Origin: Chimonanthus salicifolius
Lineage: Eukaryota > Streptophyta > Magnoliopsida > Laurales > Calycanthaceae
Length of the DNA: 64,000 nucleotides
NCBI GenBank assembly: GCA_013350335.1
Contig: CM023534.1
Coordinates: forward strand, 13,982,302-14,046,301
Reading direction: 5' to 3'
Below are positions 44,391-56,100 of the stretch, one piece after another (the first letter of the stretch is position 1; each line of letters starts with the position of its first letter). A program made the translations under genes and the position numbers. The notes beneath the pieces were generated by a model. It was not told where the DNA came from, ran no database searches, and saw only the letters and a program-made list of their open reading frames with translations.

Positions 44391-46891
44391 TCAGGGTCTG
44401 ATTTGTTCCTCTTCCTTTATTTGATGCCCGCTATGCACTTGTTCTGAAGCTTCGCTTTCTTCTTTGGCTGTTGTTCCTCTTTCAGATTTCTTACCATGTA
44501 GGAAGCCGACCAGACCTCTAAGCGCAGCATCAGCATCATCGTTTTTCAGCAACTCTTCAGCAACTTGTGCAGGTGTGATCTCCACTTCTTGTATCAGATC
44601 TACAATCTCCTCGAAGAGTGGATGGTGTTTGATGTTTAAGTAGTTTGAGGCGAGGAGGGTGAAGCCACAAGGAGTGCAGTAGGACATGTGAACATGCACG
44701 TCCATTCGACCTGGCCGTAAGAGTGCAGGATCGATCTTGTCTTTGTGGTTGGTTGTGAATATGATGATCCGCTCATCGCCACAGCTTGACCATAGACCAT
44801 CAATAAAGTTCAGCAGTCCTGAGAGAGTAATCTGCAGGGACACCAAAATCAAAGAGAAATTTATGAAAATCCAACCTATTCACCATATAATTGTTTCTAT
44901 GGAATTCGATTTCCTCATCTTTTAACATATTTTATCTTTTGCCTTGGCACTTCAAAGTCAAACCAGGGGTAAAAATATCGAGATTGGATTATATCGGCTG
45001 ATATTATTCTGTCTCCTTTCTCTTTTTGAAAATATCGATTTTTTTTAACTAACAAATAAAAAATAAAAACAGCCTTTTATTAAAAAAAAAACTGAAAATC
45101 CAAATATCGACCGATATTTCAAATATCTGTCGATATTCTGGCCCATATGCACTCGATATCAGCCAAGATATTGCTCGGGCCCACACTGATTTTTTTTTTT
45201 TAAATCATCGATATTTATTTATATGGGTGATATCATAACCGGTATATCAGCCGATAAAAATCCCGAGATTTCTTCCCCCCTGCTTCAAACTTCTCCCCAA
45301 CAATTTTCGTTTTCCACCAACCACTGCCAAAGTTGTTTGAGTCAAGGTTTTAAAAATCAGTATCGGCCGATACGATATGTCGACCAATATATCGTTATGG
45401 GCCGATATATCGGCCGATATTTTTCTCTTTCTTCCTCCATTTTTTTTTAAATATCGGCCGATATATTGATATCGGCCGATATAATACGGCTGATATCAAG
45501 GCCGATATTCACATCTCTAAAACCGATATATATCGGCCGATAAGATACGTATCGGCCGATATTTCAACCCCCTTTGAGTCTTGCCTGATACAATGAAATT
45601 GAGTGGTGGCAGCAAAATTGACATTTCATGGAAATGTCTTTGGCTGTTAGATTGGGTGATCAAAGGGTTAAAAATGGAATACAATTTGCAAAGAAATGAA
45701 GTTAAAAGAAAAAGTAGTAATTCCATATTTTTAATATCCATCATTTGTGTTTATTGCATCCATGGCAGGGCTTATTGGGCGCATTGTTCAGATCTCAGTT
45801 AATTTGAATTATAAAGAATGTAGGACTGCCAACTAATGTGGTGAGACTCGACAAGTCAAGGTCAGCACATTAGGTTGTGCTACAGAAACCAAATTACTTA
45901 CCTCATTCTCTTGTCGAGGAGGGAGCTGGCGGGGTGTACTTTCGGCTTGCCGATCTTTGAACTCGATGGAGCAATCAATGTCCTCAACAACGAGTATCGA
46001 CCGATTCGCCGTTGCAACCAGCAATCTCCTGAGATCTGAATTGCACCGCAGATCAGTGAGCTCCAAGTCATAGATGTCAAAGTTGAGAAAATTTGCCATT
46101 GCTGCAATCAAGCTCGACTTGCCCGTGCCCGGTGGACCATACAGCAAGTACCCACGTTTCCACGCTTTTCCTACTCTTCTATACAACTCCTTCCTTCTCA
46201 CAAACCTCTCCAAATCTTCCATCAACACCCTCTTTTGCTCTGAATTCATCGCCAATGTCTCGAACGTTGCTGGGTGATTGAGGTTTACCGACCTCCAAGC
46301 ATCTCTACTTCCTCCATACCGCCCCTCGTAGTCGACCGTGTGGAGCTTCACCGTCTTCTTCTCTTCCTTCAAGGCCTTTGATTGGGTCAGTATGTATTGT
46401 AGGTAAGAGCCCAACACCTTTTCCTTGTGCTTCTTGTGAAAACTTAGCTCAAAGTGTCTGGCCTCGGAGATTATTAAATTTGCACCGCCAACGTGGGAGT
46501 GGAAAACAGGCCCACGGTTTTCTGTACATATCAGTCTCCACTTGAGCTGAATCCCTTCAAACACATCGACAATCTCTTCATTTCTCTCCATTGACACTTG
46601 CATGTTATTTTCTGTTTCCTGCTTGGTTGCTCTCAGCCTCTTTGAAGAGGGAGAGAGTCTGTTTCCCAAGTAGATCTTTGCGGCAGAGTAGATTTCATTG
46701 TTGGAGAATCCGTCGAATTCTTCAACGATGATTGTAACTTGAGAAGAGAGGCAGCGAAAGAGACTGTCGAGGTTGAAGAAGATGTAGTCCTGAAGTTGGT
46801 GAGGCATCAAGTCATTGGCAATGGTTCGGACAAGCATTGCCGAAGCAGCAAGAGAGGCTGCAGTGGACAGCACAGACTTTGTTGAAGGCAT
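44391..46891 (-). CDS. BCS1-like AAA-type ATPase (AATP1/HSR4 group), two exons
   Basis: A P-loop ATPase of the plant mitochondrial BCS1-like family, whose members are often induced by stress or pathogens and sit in ER or mitochondrial membranes. Exon 1 is 46891-45902 (330 codons, donor GAG|GTAAGT). Exon 2 is 44831-44391 (acceptor CCCTGCAG). The protein has 476 residues, normal for the family. It has a hydrophobic N-terminus (about 8-24), an AAA-associated N-domain (about 30-130), Walker A GPPGTGKS at 252-259, Walker B ILVVEDID at 299-306, sensor 1 around IIIFTTNH, and the arginine region LLRPGRMD. The C-terminal tail is acidic and variable. The ATG at 46891 is chosen because a TATA box lies at 47072-47064; the frame's extension past it would precede transcription start. 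No disabling change was seen. Confidence 0.92.
44964..45282. mobile_element. ATCGGCCGAT-family hAT-like MITE, copy D
   Basis: A 319-bp diverged copy in the ATPase intron. It starts CAGGGGTAAAAATATCGAG and ends, inverted, CAGGGGGGAAGAAATCTCGGG. Flanks AGTCAAAC (44956-44963) and CTTCAAAC (45283-45290) match at six of eight positions. Internal palindromes are degenerate (ATATCGACCGATAT), so this looks like the oldest datable copy. Confidence 0.7.
45344..45572. mobile_element. ATCGGCCGAT-family hAT-like MITE, copy C
   Basis: A 229-bp copy in the same intron, 61 bases from copy D. The perfect octamer TTTGAGTC flanks it at 45336-45343 and 45573-45580. The ends are AAGGTTTTAAAAATCAG and, inverted, GGGGGTTGAAATATCGG. 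It lacks the long ACGGTTTTT-type centre of copies A and B and consists mainly of TATCGGCCGATA palindromes. Confidence 0.82.
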
Positions 46892-47063
46892 TTTAGAAGT
46901 CTTTTTTCCTTCTTTCTTTCTTTCTTCTTCTTCTTTTTGGTGTGGGCAGTGAGACTCAAAGGTGTAGAAAGTGATTTCAGAAGTTGGAGACTGCTTTTCT
47001 TTCTGTAGTTTCTCCAGTGGAAAACTAGAAATGGGTTGTGCTTTATGAAGAAGAGAGAGGTCA

Positions 47064-47072
47064 ATATTTATA
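47064..47072 (-). promoter_or_regulatory. TATA box of the AAA ATPase gene
   Basis: CTCTATAAATATTGA on the minus strand, about 175 bases upstream of the chosen ATG, with a CT-rich leader in between. It places transcription start near 47035 and rules out a start codon upstream of it. Confidence 0.7.
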
Positions 47073-47622
47073 GAGAAGGATTGAGTCGATTGATGCGTGA
47101 AATTTGGGAGTCTAGAAATACTTTTTGACGATTGATCCAAATTGGAAAACTGGGTCAGTCAACAGATCTTCTGCCGTTTCTTAGGTGGCAGGTTTGCATT
47201 TGATTTCATGAAAAATGAAAGGTAAAATTTAAATGACTAATGACTTATAATAATATTGTTTAAAACTAGATGAATCATATGACCTGACTCAGCTGGGCCG
47301 AGTTTTGTTGACACAACTGACTTTCAAATGACTCATTGAGTTCCACCGAGTCCGATGAAGGGACTGACATCGAAATTGGCTGAGAAACTCAATATGTTGA
47401 GCTTAGGTCAAATTCACGGTTTTTAAAATTAGAAAAGAGTCGGATTGAAATGTGACAGATTGAGTGGACCGGGTATATCCAAGCCAAGGGCCTTTATTTA
47501 GTGGGTTTTTTTATACTACGGCCCTGATTTGTCACAAAAGTTACCTTTTTTGGTGCTTGTCTGTACTATCTACATTTTGATTTGACAAGTTTTTTCATGG
47601 ACCAACTGCTCTATGTGACACT

Positions 47623-47805
47623 TAGGGGTTCAAATCTCAGTATTGGCCGTTATTTTGGCCGAAAAGTTTCTCACTTAATTTTAAAAAAATTAAAACCTGA
47701 AATATCGGCCGATATCAGCGATAAAATATTGGATATTGGCCAATACGATATCAAGGTTAAAAAAACCGAGATATCTCGGCCGATATCCCATCTCATTTCT
47801 CCCAG
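47623..47805. mobile_element. ATCGGCCGAT-family MITE, copy E (one end clear)
   Basis: The left end TAGGGGTTCAAATCTCAGTATTGGCC matches the family terminus. The interior has GAAATATCGGCCGATATC and CGAGATATCTCGGCCGATATC. The right end is degraded and no duplication was found. It lies about 0.55 kb upstream of the ATPase TATA box, so it may affect that promoter. Confidence 0.55.
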
Positions 47806-50192
47806 GTGAAAAAACTATGCCTTCAGCCATCTCATAACATAAAAACTTTAGCAGAGAGATAGAGGGTGAATCCAATTTAGTAGTAAAAACTATAAGGCAT
47901 ATTTCATAGTAATTCATAAAATGCATTTTATAGATGGCTGTGGCCCTGTTCGGATTAGAATCGGGGCCTGCATATTAAACAGATCTGGATTAGGGCCTGT
48001 TCCTGATGGGTTCTTTACCCAGGTAGGCCCTTATTGATTGGCCTTTTTAAGGTTTAAGTGCAAGTTTTATTTGGACATTAACTGGTTGATATATTTCTTG
48101 GTCGTTACGGAATTATAGTGCGGGGCACAAACAAGCCACACATGGAATGGAACTTGGGGGATACGTTTTTCCAAGTCTTCTTTCATAAATAGACATGTGA
48201 CATTATGCTTCACGTCTAATAATTATATTAAATAAATATATTCTCTAAACTTGTTTAAATGTTAAAATATGTTTTTAAAATTCTGTCTTAGACTTGATAT
48301 ATTGCCATGAAAATGTATGGTCCAACTTGAAATTCTTTATTTTAAATTAAAAACTTTATTTTTAAACTTAGCCATTTATTTTGACTAGTCATACATCCGA
48401 TAATTTATTTTTTTTTGAAAAATTTGATTTGGTGATTAGATAGTTCTAGTGAATTTTTTATATTCAACACAGTTTCTTTTTATATATTAAAAAGTATAAT
48501 GATCCGTGCACGATGAGTTTCACCAAAGTGCATCACCCTTAAAAGAAAAAGATCATTTTGCCCTTTCTTTTTTAGAGAGGGAAGAGAGAAGAAGAAAAGT
48601 AATTGCAAAATGATTTTTTATTTTTAAATGTGGTGTGCTATATTGAAAACTCATGGTGTATGAATCATTCCCCATTTAAAAAAATATATTTGCATAGCTG
48701 TGGCTGGTGTTGTACATACAGCACTGAATCGTGACTTAATAATTAATGCAAGTTTGAACTTTTACTATTATACAAAATGAGGGAGTTAATCCAAGGTTTT
48801 TTTTGTTAATTTTTTTTGAAATTTAAGAAAGCAGGCTTGAAAAGATCCATGGCTAACTGTTTTCTCATTACAGTTTATACTTTTCAGGAGAACAAAATCA
48901 CCAAAACAAGTAGATCTTGCAATACAATTTTGATTCCTTACGAAGTCTTTATCAATTATGATACTGGATGTAAGTACAGCGCTCTCAATTGATAGGAATA
49001 TTGAATTTTTTTTACTACAAAAGATATTAAATTTTTCTTTTTTTATTCACTTGTCATTGTCTAAATAAAAAAATATACATCAATATCAATTATTATAAAA
49101 AATAATTCAAGAACAGCTATGCAACAACTGCATGAGGAGGCTTTTCATATTTCTCCAAGTGGAGTAGAATTAAAGAATATTTGGCTTACAACGTCTTTGT
49201 TTGTATCTTGTATCAGTTTCTTTCCTGTCCAGTTACTACTTTGTTTCTTCTCTGTTATATGAAACCTTTATTGCTGGTGTAAGCTAAAAAATGACAATGG
49301 CCAACTAACTTCAAACAAGGTTGTGACAATTGATGAGTCAAAAATAATTTATTAAATACAATCATGTACTTTAATTCATTAATTCATCAGATAAATTAAT
49401 TTAACAACGAAAACAAGTTAACAACCATTTTCTCCCATCAATCTTAAATTAGTATTTATACTTGAATTATTTTTCATAGGCCAACTACCTGTTTGATGCT
49501 CATAATTTAACAATGACAACAATGATAAATATCAATATGAACCATGGCCATCTTCTGAAATATCGTCCTTACTTATCAATGCAACTGGGCATGCCACCAT
49601 CAAAAGAATTTCAGTGGCAATTGGACCTACTCGCAGAGGAGACAATTCAAACCAAAATGACAGCTGACATACAAAAGAATTACAAGATTTCGGTCTTGGA
49701 TTCAAGTTATTCTTAATACAAAAAGGTCAATCCTCGTAATGTTATCCGAAGTGTATGGATAGTTTAGATTTACACATGCCCCAAACCCAAAGATTAGTCA
49801 GATTGTCAAAAAAGCCTGGGCACTTTGGTCTTAAAAAAATTATAATTGATAATCCCATGGAAAGGCTCTCGAGTGGTGAATGAATTGTAACTGGTTTTAG
49901 AGCTAAATGCATGTTAATTGAAGAGTGGGTGCTTGACGTGTAGAAATGACAGAACAGTAGGGGAATTAATTGAAGGAATCATAAGCACTTTCTATTTCTT
50001 CATTAACATTATACTCACATTATACTCGCGAATATAATGCTTCTCAACAGTTACATTTGTAGCCATTTTCAATAATTACAAAGAAAAAGATCACAATAAA
50101 TTGATGATGAAATAAAAGACATTGACGACACGGATCATAATGTAAAAAAACACAATTATGAACATCTGCGAGGTCTAAACACAGGTTCCATC
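47806..50192. other. Intergenic, nothing recognised
   Basis: AT-rich DNA between the ATPase promoter side and the 3' end of the Tm-1-like gene. The part nearest 50.1 kb must include the Tm-1-like 3' UTR, but no clear poly(A) signal decides its end. Confidence 0.5.
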
Positions 50193-53100
50193 TCACTTCA
50201 TAGAAATGGCTTTGTATTGTCTGACTGTATTTGCAAGTGCTTGTTCAACTGGCAGCCTCTCCATGCTTGATGCACCATAAAAGCCATGAACTCCGTTGGT
50301 TTTAATCAGTACAAATTCTGCCTCACTGGGACCAGATATAGGGCCTGCAAAGTGTGCCATGATGTAAAGTTAGATACGATGAAAGGAAGATTAGTACACA
50401 GGAGAAACATAGCATGAAGATTGCCATAGAAATTGGCAGACATGAGCATCATAAGATGCAAATGATTATGTAATCACACATCAATATCTTATACAATATG
50501 CGTAGATTAATATGGCATGCAACTATGTATTTAAAAGATCGATGTCTCCATCAGAGTTCTTGTAACAAAACAACATAAATAGACCATCTTGACGATTCAA
50601 ATTTCCATATGACAGATTCATGAAAACGGTTCTAATGAACAAACGGGGTGTGTTTCAAAGGGCCAAGAATGAACTTCCACAAGTGACCTCTAACTTGCTA
50701 ATGGATGGATAATCTCCCATGGAAAATGATCTCAGACCAGTCCCACCAAGGAAATAGAACTCAAGAATATTGATCAAAGGAAAACATTTTCTTTTCAAGT
50801 GAAAATGCCTAATGTTGACAAATGTTAGACTATGATCTCATATAGTTGGGTAGTTCTACTAGTTCAATGGAATAAATGGAATAAATGAATAAATAAATAA
50901 ATAAAATTAGGATATATGGAGCCAAATAAGACCTACAAAACCAAAAGTCTGTCATGTTCATGTCCAGTGGAGAATGTTCAAATGTAAGAATTCCTTAGCT
51001 GGAACCAAAGAAACTCCAAAATTCTTTGTTCCAACATATTAATTTTTTTCCCTTTTTAAAGACAAATATTGGAATGGCCACAAGTGGCTATGGAGATTCA
51101 AAAAGGACAAGAAAGGGTATAGCGCTCATATTTGGCAGCTGAGTACCTCTCTCGAATGGGAAATTGGATTGACCAACCCAACCCTTCAATATCCTGCATC
51201 TGGAAAGGTATTATTTGGAACAGATAGACTTGAGACTTTGAGGCAGAACTTGGACTAAACTTTGGTCGGGGGTTTAGAATACAATCCTTATACATTTACC
51301 ATTGATGTGATTTTACATGTTAGTTTATCTAAAAATACATATTATTTAAATTTACATATGCATTGCACCGAAGCCATGAATCCATCCTATTGTTAATCAG
51401 GCACCTCATCCGATGTCGGATTCAAACACCTCATCCTATTGTTTGTATTAGCATACCATAAAAATCGCCTCTCCCAAAGAAATCCTCGATTTTGTGGAAT
51501 TCTTTTATTCCAAAAATATAGAATTCTGTAATTCTAGGTCGAGAATCAAACATATCCACTTATTGACAGTTATGCTCTTATCATTTTTGGATATGGATGC
51601 AGGAACAGTGCAGTAACTGATACAGAAGCAGGTGGCAACAAACAAAAGTTGTTCTCCAAATGTGGGAGATGGATACAGGCACGAAAGGAATGTCATCAGA
51701 GCCATTCTCCCATCTAGATATCTATAAGCACATATAATAATTTCCTTTTTTTTAAATGATGCGCATATTAATAATTTTCAAGAAAAGGTTGGGCTTTACT
51801 AGACCTTATGCTCCCAACATGTGCCCAGTTGGGAACATGTCCTGTGATGGGGGGGAGGGGTGGATAGGACTACATAATGGATCCACCAACTAGATAATGG
51901 ATACATGCACGAAAGGAATGTCATCAGAGCCATTCTCCCATCTAGATATCTATAAGCACATATAATAATTTCCTTCTTTTAAATGACGCGCATATTAATA
52001 ATTTTCAAGAAAAGATTGGGCTTTACTAGACCTTATGCTCCCAACATGTGCCCAGTGGGGAACATGTCTGTGATGGAGTGGGGTTGGATAGGACTACATA
52101 ATGGATCCACCAAATAGGATAATGAGTGAAATGCTAAAGAATACCTCCATGGCAGAGCACAATAATATTTGGATTGATTTCAAGCGCAGCATCAGCAATA
52201 GCTTGTACACGGGCAACACTGTCCTCCAAGGTGACGGTTGTTTTTGCACCAATTGACCCTGCCGTCGTCAGCCCAATATGTGCTACTATAATATCAGCAC
52301 CAGCTTTGGCCATGGAGATGGCTTCACTTGGGTTGAAAGCATATGGTGTCGTCAAAAGACCCAACTCATGGGCTTTACTTATCATTTCCACCTCCAATCT
52401 AAGAAGAAAGAAAACCAAGAAATAGTATTTCAGCTCAACGACATAGCAAAAAGAAAAAGAAAAACCAACATAGAGCATCTTAGGAATCATACCCATATCC
52501 CATTCCTGTCTCTTCCAAATTCTGGCGAAAGTTGCCATCGTAAAGCCCAACTGTTGGAAAATTCTGCACTCCAGAAAATCCAACAGATTCCAATTGCCTT
52601 AGAAAGTGGTCCATTCGACGGAATGGATCAGTAGCACAAACTCCTGCAAGAACTGGTACTTCTTTGACCACCTACATAGCATAAAATGTGAGGGAAATGT
52701 CACTATGAAGCTGGCCACAACGAAAAATGATTTTTTCCTAGTAAGGGAATAAATAATTTTGATTCTCTTGCAAATTACAAATTCAAATGTCAAGCGCTTG
52801 TAAGCCCAAGAACCATGGTCAAGCCAAAAAGTTTTGTCAACAGAAGATATACATTGAACACAGAATATAGCACATTCCATCAAGCCTTTTCTCTTTCATT
52901 CTTCTCTCTTTTTTTTGGTGGGTGTTTGTGTGGGGTGGGGGTTGACCATCGCGATTGCTTCTTAATTCCTACAAACTACTCCCAAGATTCTAATAATTAT
53001 TGAATTATTCACCAAGAGAACAGGACTTTGAATGCCTTAATCCAATTGAATCAACAACTGCAGTGAGTAAAACCTCAAAAAATGGGCTCTATCGTGAATA

Positions 53101-56100
53101 GGAGATGCTTAGAACATTTTTTCCATCAGATAATCCTGCCTGCTATTTCTCTTGTTAAGACCATTGAAAGTAATTTTATTTATTTTGTTTTTTCGAATAC
53201 TTGGAAACCCGCCGACCCCACTTTGTGGGATCATAGGTAAAACCCCAAATCCATGACACCACCCACAAGCACCATGGATTAGGTTAGGTGCCCCAAAGGC
53301 CACACAAGATGAGAATACCCAACCACTCGAACAAATAAAGCAATGCCAGCAATTGCAAATAAAGGTTATCTGATGGATCGAACAAATAAAGCAATGCCAG
53401 CAATTGCAAATCAAGGTTATTTGATAGCATAGATATTGCGCCCACCATATGAGTTTGTGTTCAAGTTTGATGATCCTTGTAATAAAGAGCCAGGATGCTA
53501 ACTTACAGGCAATACTTCATTAGCCATCTCGAGTACTACGGCATTTGCATCTGCAAAAGGCAGTAAACCAGCCAAGGAACCCCTTCCAGCCATCCGAAAG
53601 CGTCCTGAGTTGTATATGACTATAAGATCCACACCACCCACTTCCTCAAACTTGGCAGATATACCCGTCCCTGCACCGCCTCCTATTATAGGAATACCTT
53701 TCTTTATTTGTTGTTTCAATTTTTGTACAATTGCTTGAGTTCTCTGCAAAGTTTCTGTATCAAAAAAATGGAGAAAAGCATTACTCTTTATCCATTGGGA
53801 TATCTTTTAATTAGGTATTATCATAAAAAAATTCTAAATTATCGCCCACATATCCACATTTCAAGAGGAAGTACTGTATCAAAGATGTTAAAGTAGGACC
53901 TGGTTTTGCATTAGGAAAGCTGGTTGGGCTGTAGCAAATAGTTTCTTTGCCAGTTCCTTTGCTGGTTCCGTTGCTGGCTTCCTTGACTGGGGGACATCCA
54001 TGTGGAATCTCTTCTTGTTTAATTTCATGAGAAGCACTTTGCTGAGAACTGGCAATTTTGGGATTCATCTCCAAGAATGCATCAACCAGAGCATCCGCGA
54101 ATTGAGGATCATTAATATGGTACGGAAGCTTCCTCACCTATCAAGGGTGAAACATAGAAGTTAGAAGGGATGCAATCCATGACATTACAACAACAGAAGA
54201 GCATCCTCTAGTCATCCCAAACAATGCTCATACCTGCCGCTCTTTGTTTATCTCAACAAGCTTCTCCAACTCATTCAAAAGGGTGCCCGTACCCTCAGGG
54301 TCGTGAAAGGGATTGCCTGGTGCATCTAAAGCAGATATGCCTTTCTGCGGCAAACAAACACATACTTTTGACGTTGATTTATTAAGTTTGTTTGCTATGA
54401 AGCTGGCAAATTTCTTCTTCTCATCTACAGTAGTCTGCATGAGCGAAACCTGAAAAGAATTTAATTTGTTAGATGCATCCACATCACATTATCAAAATAT
54501 AAGAGGCAAGCATAATGCAGACACAATTGAAACACAACAGCTTTTCAACTTGCTAAAATTATTTGATCTTCATTCAAAAAAGTTTGAAGCATTAAATAGA
54601 TAATCTTAGGAACATTGAAATGAGGTGAGTTCAAAAGATTCCCAGCTCTGGCTTCCTTGCATAAAGGACATCCACGTGAAAGTTCATCTTGTTTAATTCA
54701 AGAGAAGCACTTTGTTAAGAACAAATAATTTCAGGGATGATCTCTAAAAATGCATCCACTGATGCATCTGCAAAATGAGGGTCATTAAATACGATATGGA
54801 AGCTTCTTCAGCTCAACCAGTTTTGCCAGGTACACCTTTCAAGGCCCAAATGATTTAAAAAATGACATGGTCAATATTGTAGGGCCAATATGGATGGGTT
54901 CTGATGTGCAAGTGAGGGTGGGTTCGGAATGGTTTCTTTTGGATTGGGGGCGCACCAAAATGAAGGTAACTAGATCATTCTAATATATCTTCCAATTTAC
55001 ATGGGTGGCAAATATTACCTAGAGACACTGTAACATTTCATTAAAAGAAAAACTTTGACTATAGGCTCAATTCAGTCATCTCAGGAAACTCAAATAGCCT
55101 AGGCTTTATAAACAAATTTCAACAATAATAATGAAATCAAGGAAAACATGCATATAGGGAATGCAACATGCCTGTGCATTATGTACATGAAATTTTCTGT
55201 TGCTAAACTTCGAAGGTATAGTGTCTTTAGATCCGAAGTTAACCATATCCAAGGCCCCCACACTGACAACTAATGGCACCTTATTATCAATCATGGCATC
55301 AAAGCGTGATGAGTCACAGGGCATGACACCTCCAACGATATAATCTGCAACTTCTGTGGTTGTAATATCCAAAACGCCCTACATACAATTGAGTAAAAAA
55401 AATAAAGTGAGTATAAAGACTTCGGTAGAAAAGTATATGTATAGCTTTTGATGGCTTTCAGAAAGAACAGAGACTTCTAATCTAGCAAACTTCGATTTTT
55501 AGCATACTCACTACTAGCTTCCAAGTGCAATTCTCAACTACTAGAGTGTGATATAAAGATTCTTGCAAAATTAAACTTAACCGCTTTGACAATAAAATAT
55601 GTGCATTTTGATGTAACCCCAAATGCTGGTAAGGATGTTTCTACATGATGACTACCCACTTTGTGCAGCATAAAAAAATCACAATGTCATTGTTCTCTCA
55701 AATCTATTTCAGGTTTGATACTGATGATCATTTAGAGACAAAAGAGAGAACATAACACACAAAACATGGTTTTACATCTGCTCCGCCCAACTGCAATTAA
55801 TTGATAAGATACTTGGTTCCCCAAATTATCAACCAGGAGACAGTACTTGAGATACATTTAAATGGTAAGATTCAATGTACAAATGGCATATTATAAATGC
55901 GATGAACTGCATTCACATGTTAATTCCATAAAAAAAATGCAATACAGATAGATAAAAAGTTTACCTGTATGAAACCCCCTCTTACAAGGTCTTCCATAGC
56001 CCGGCCACCAACACCAGTAGCATGAAAAATAAGTGTCTCATGACCTTCTTTCTGCAATCTTTCTTTCACAGCATTTACACATGGAGTTGTAACTCCAAAC

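Noticed and set aside
46892..47140. N-terminal extension of the ATPase frame to 47140
   Set aside because: It begins at a TTG and lies partly upstream of the TATA box at 47064-47072. The family N-terminus fits the ATG at 46891.
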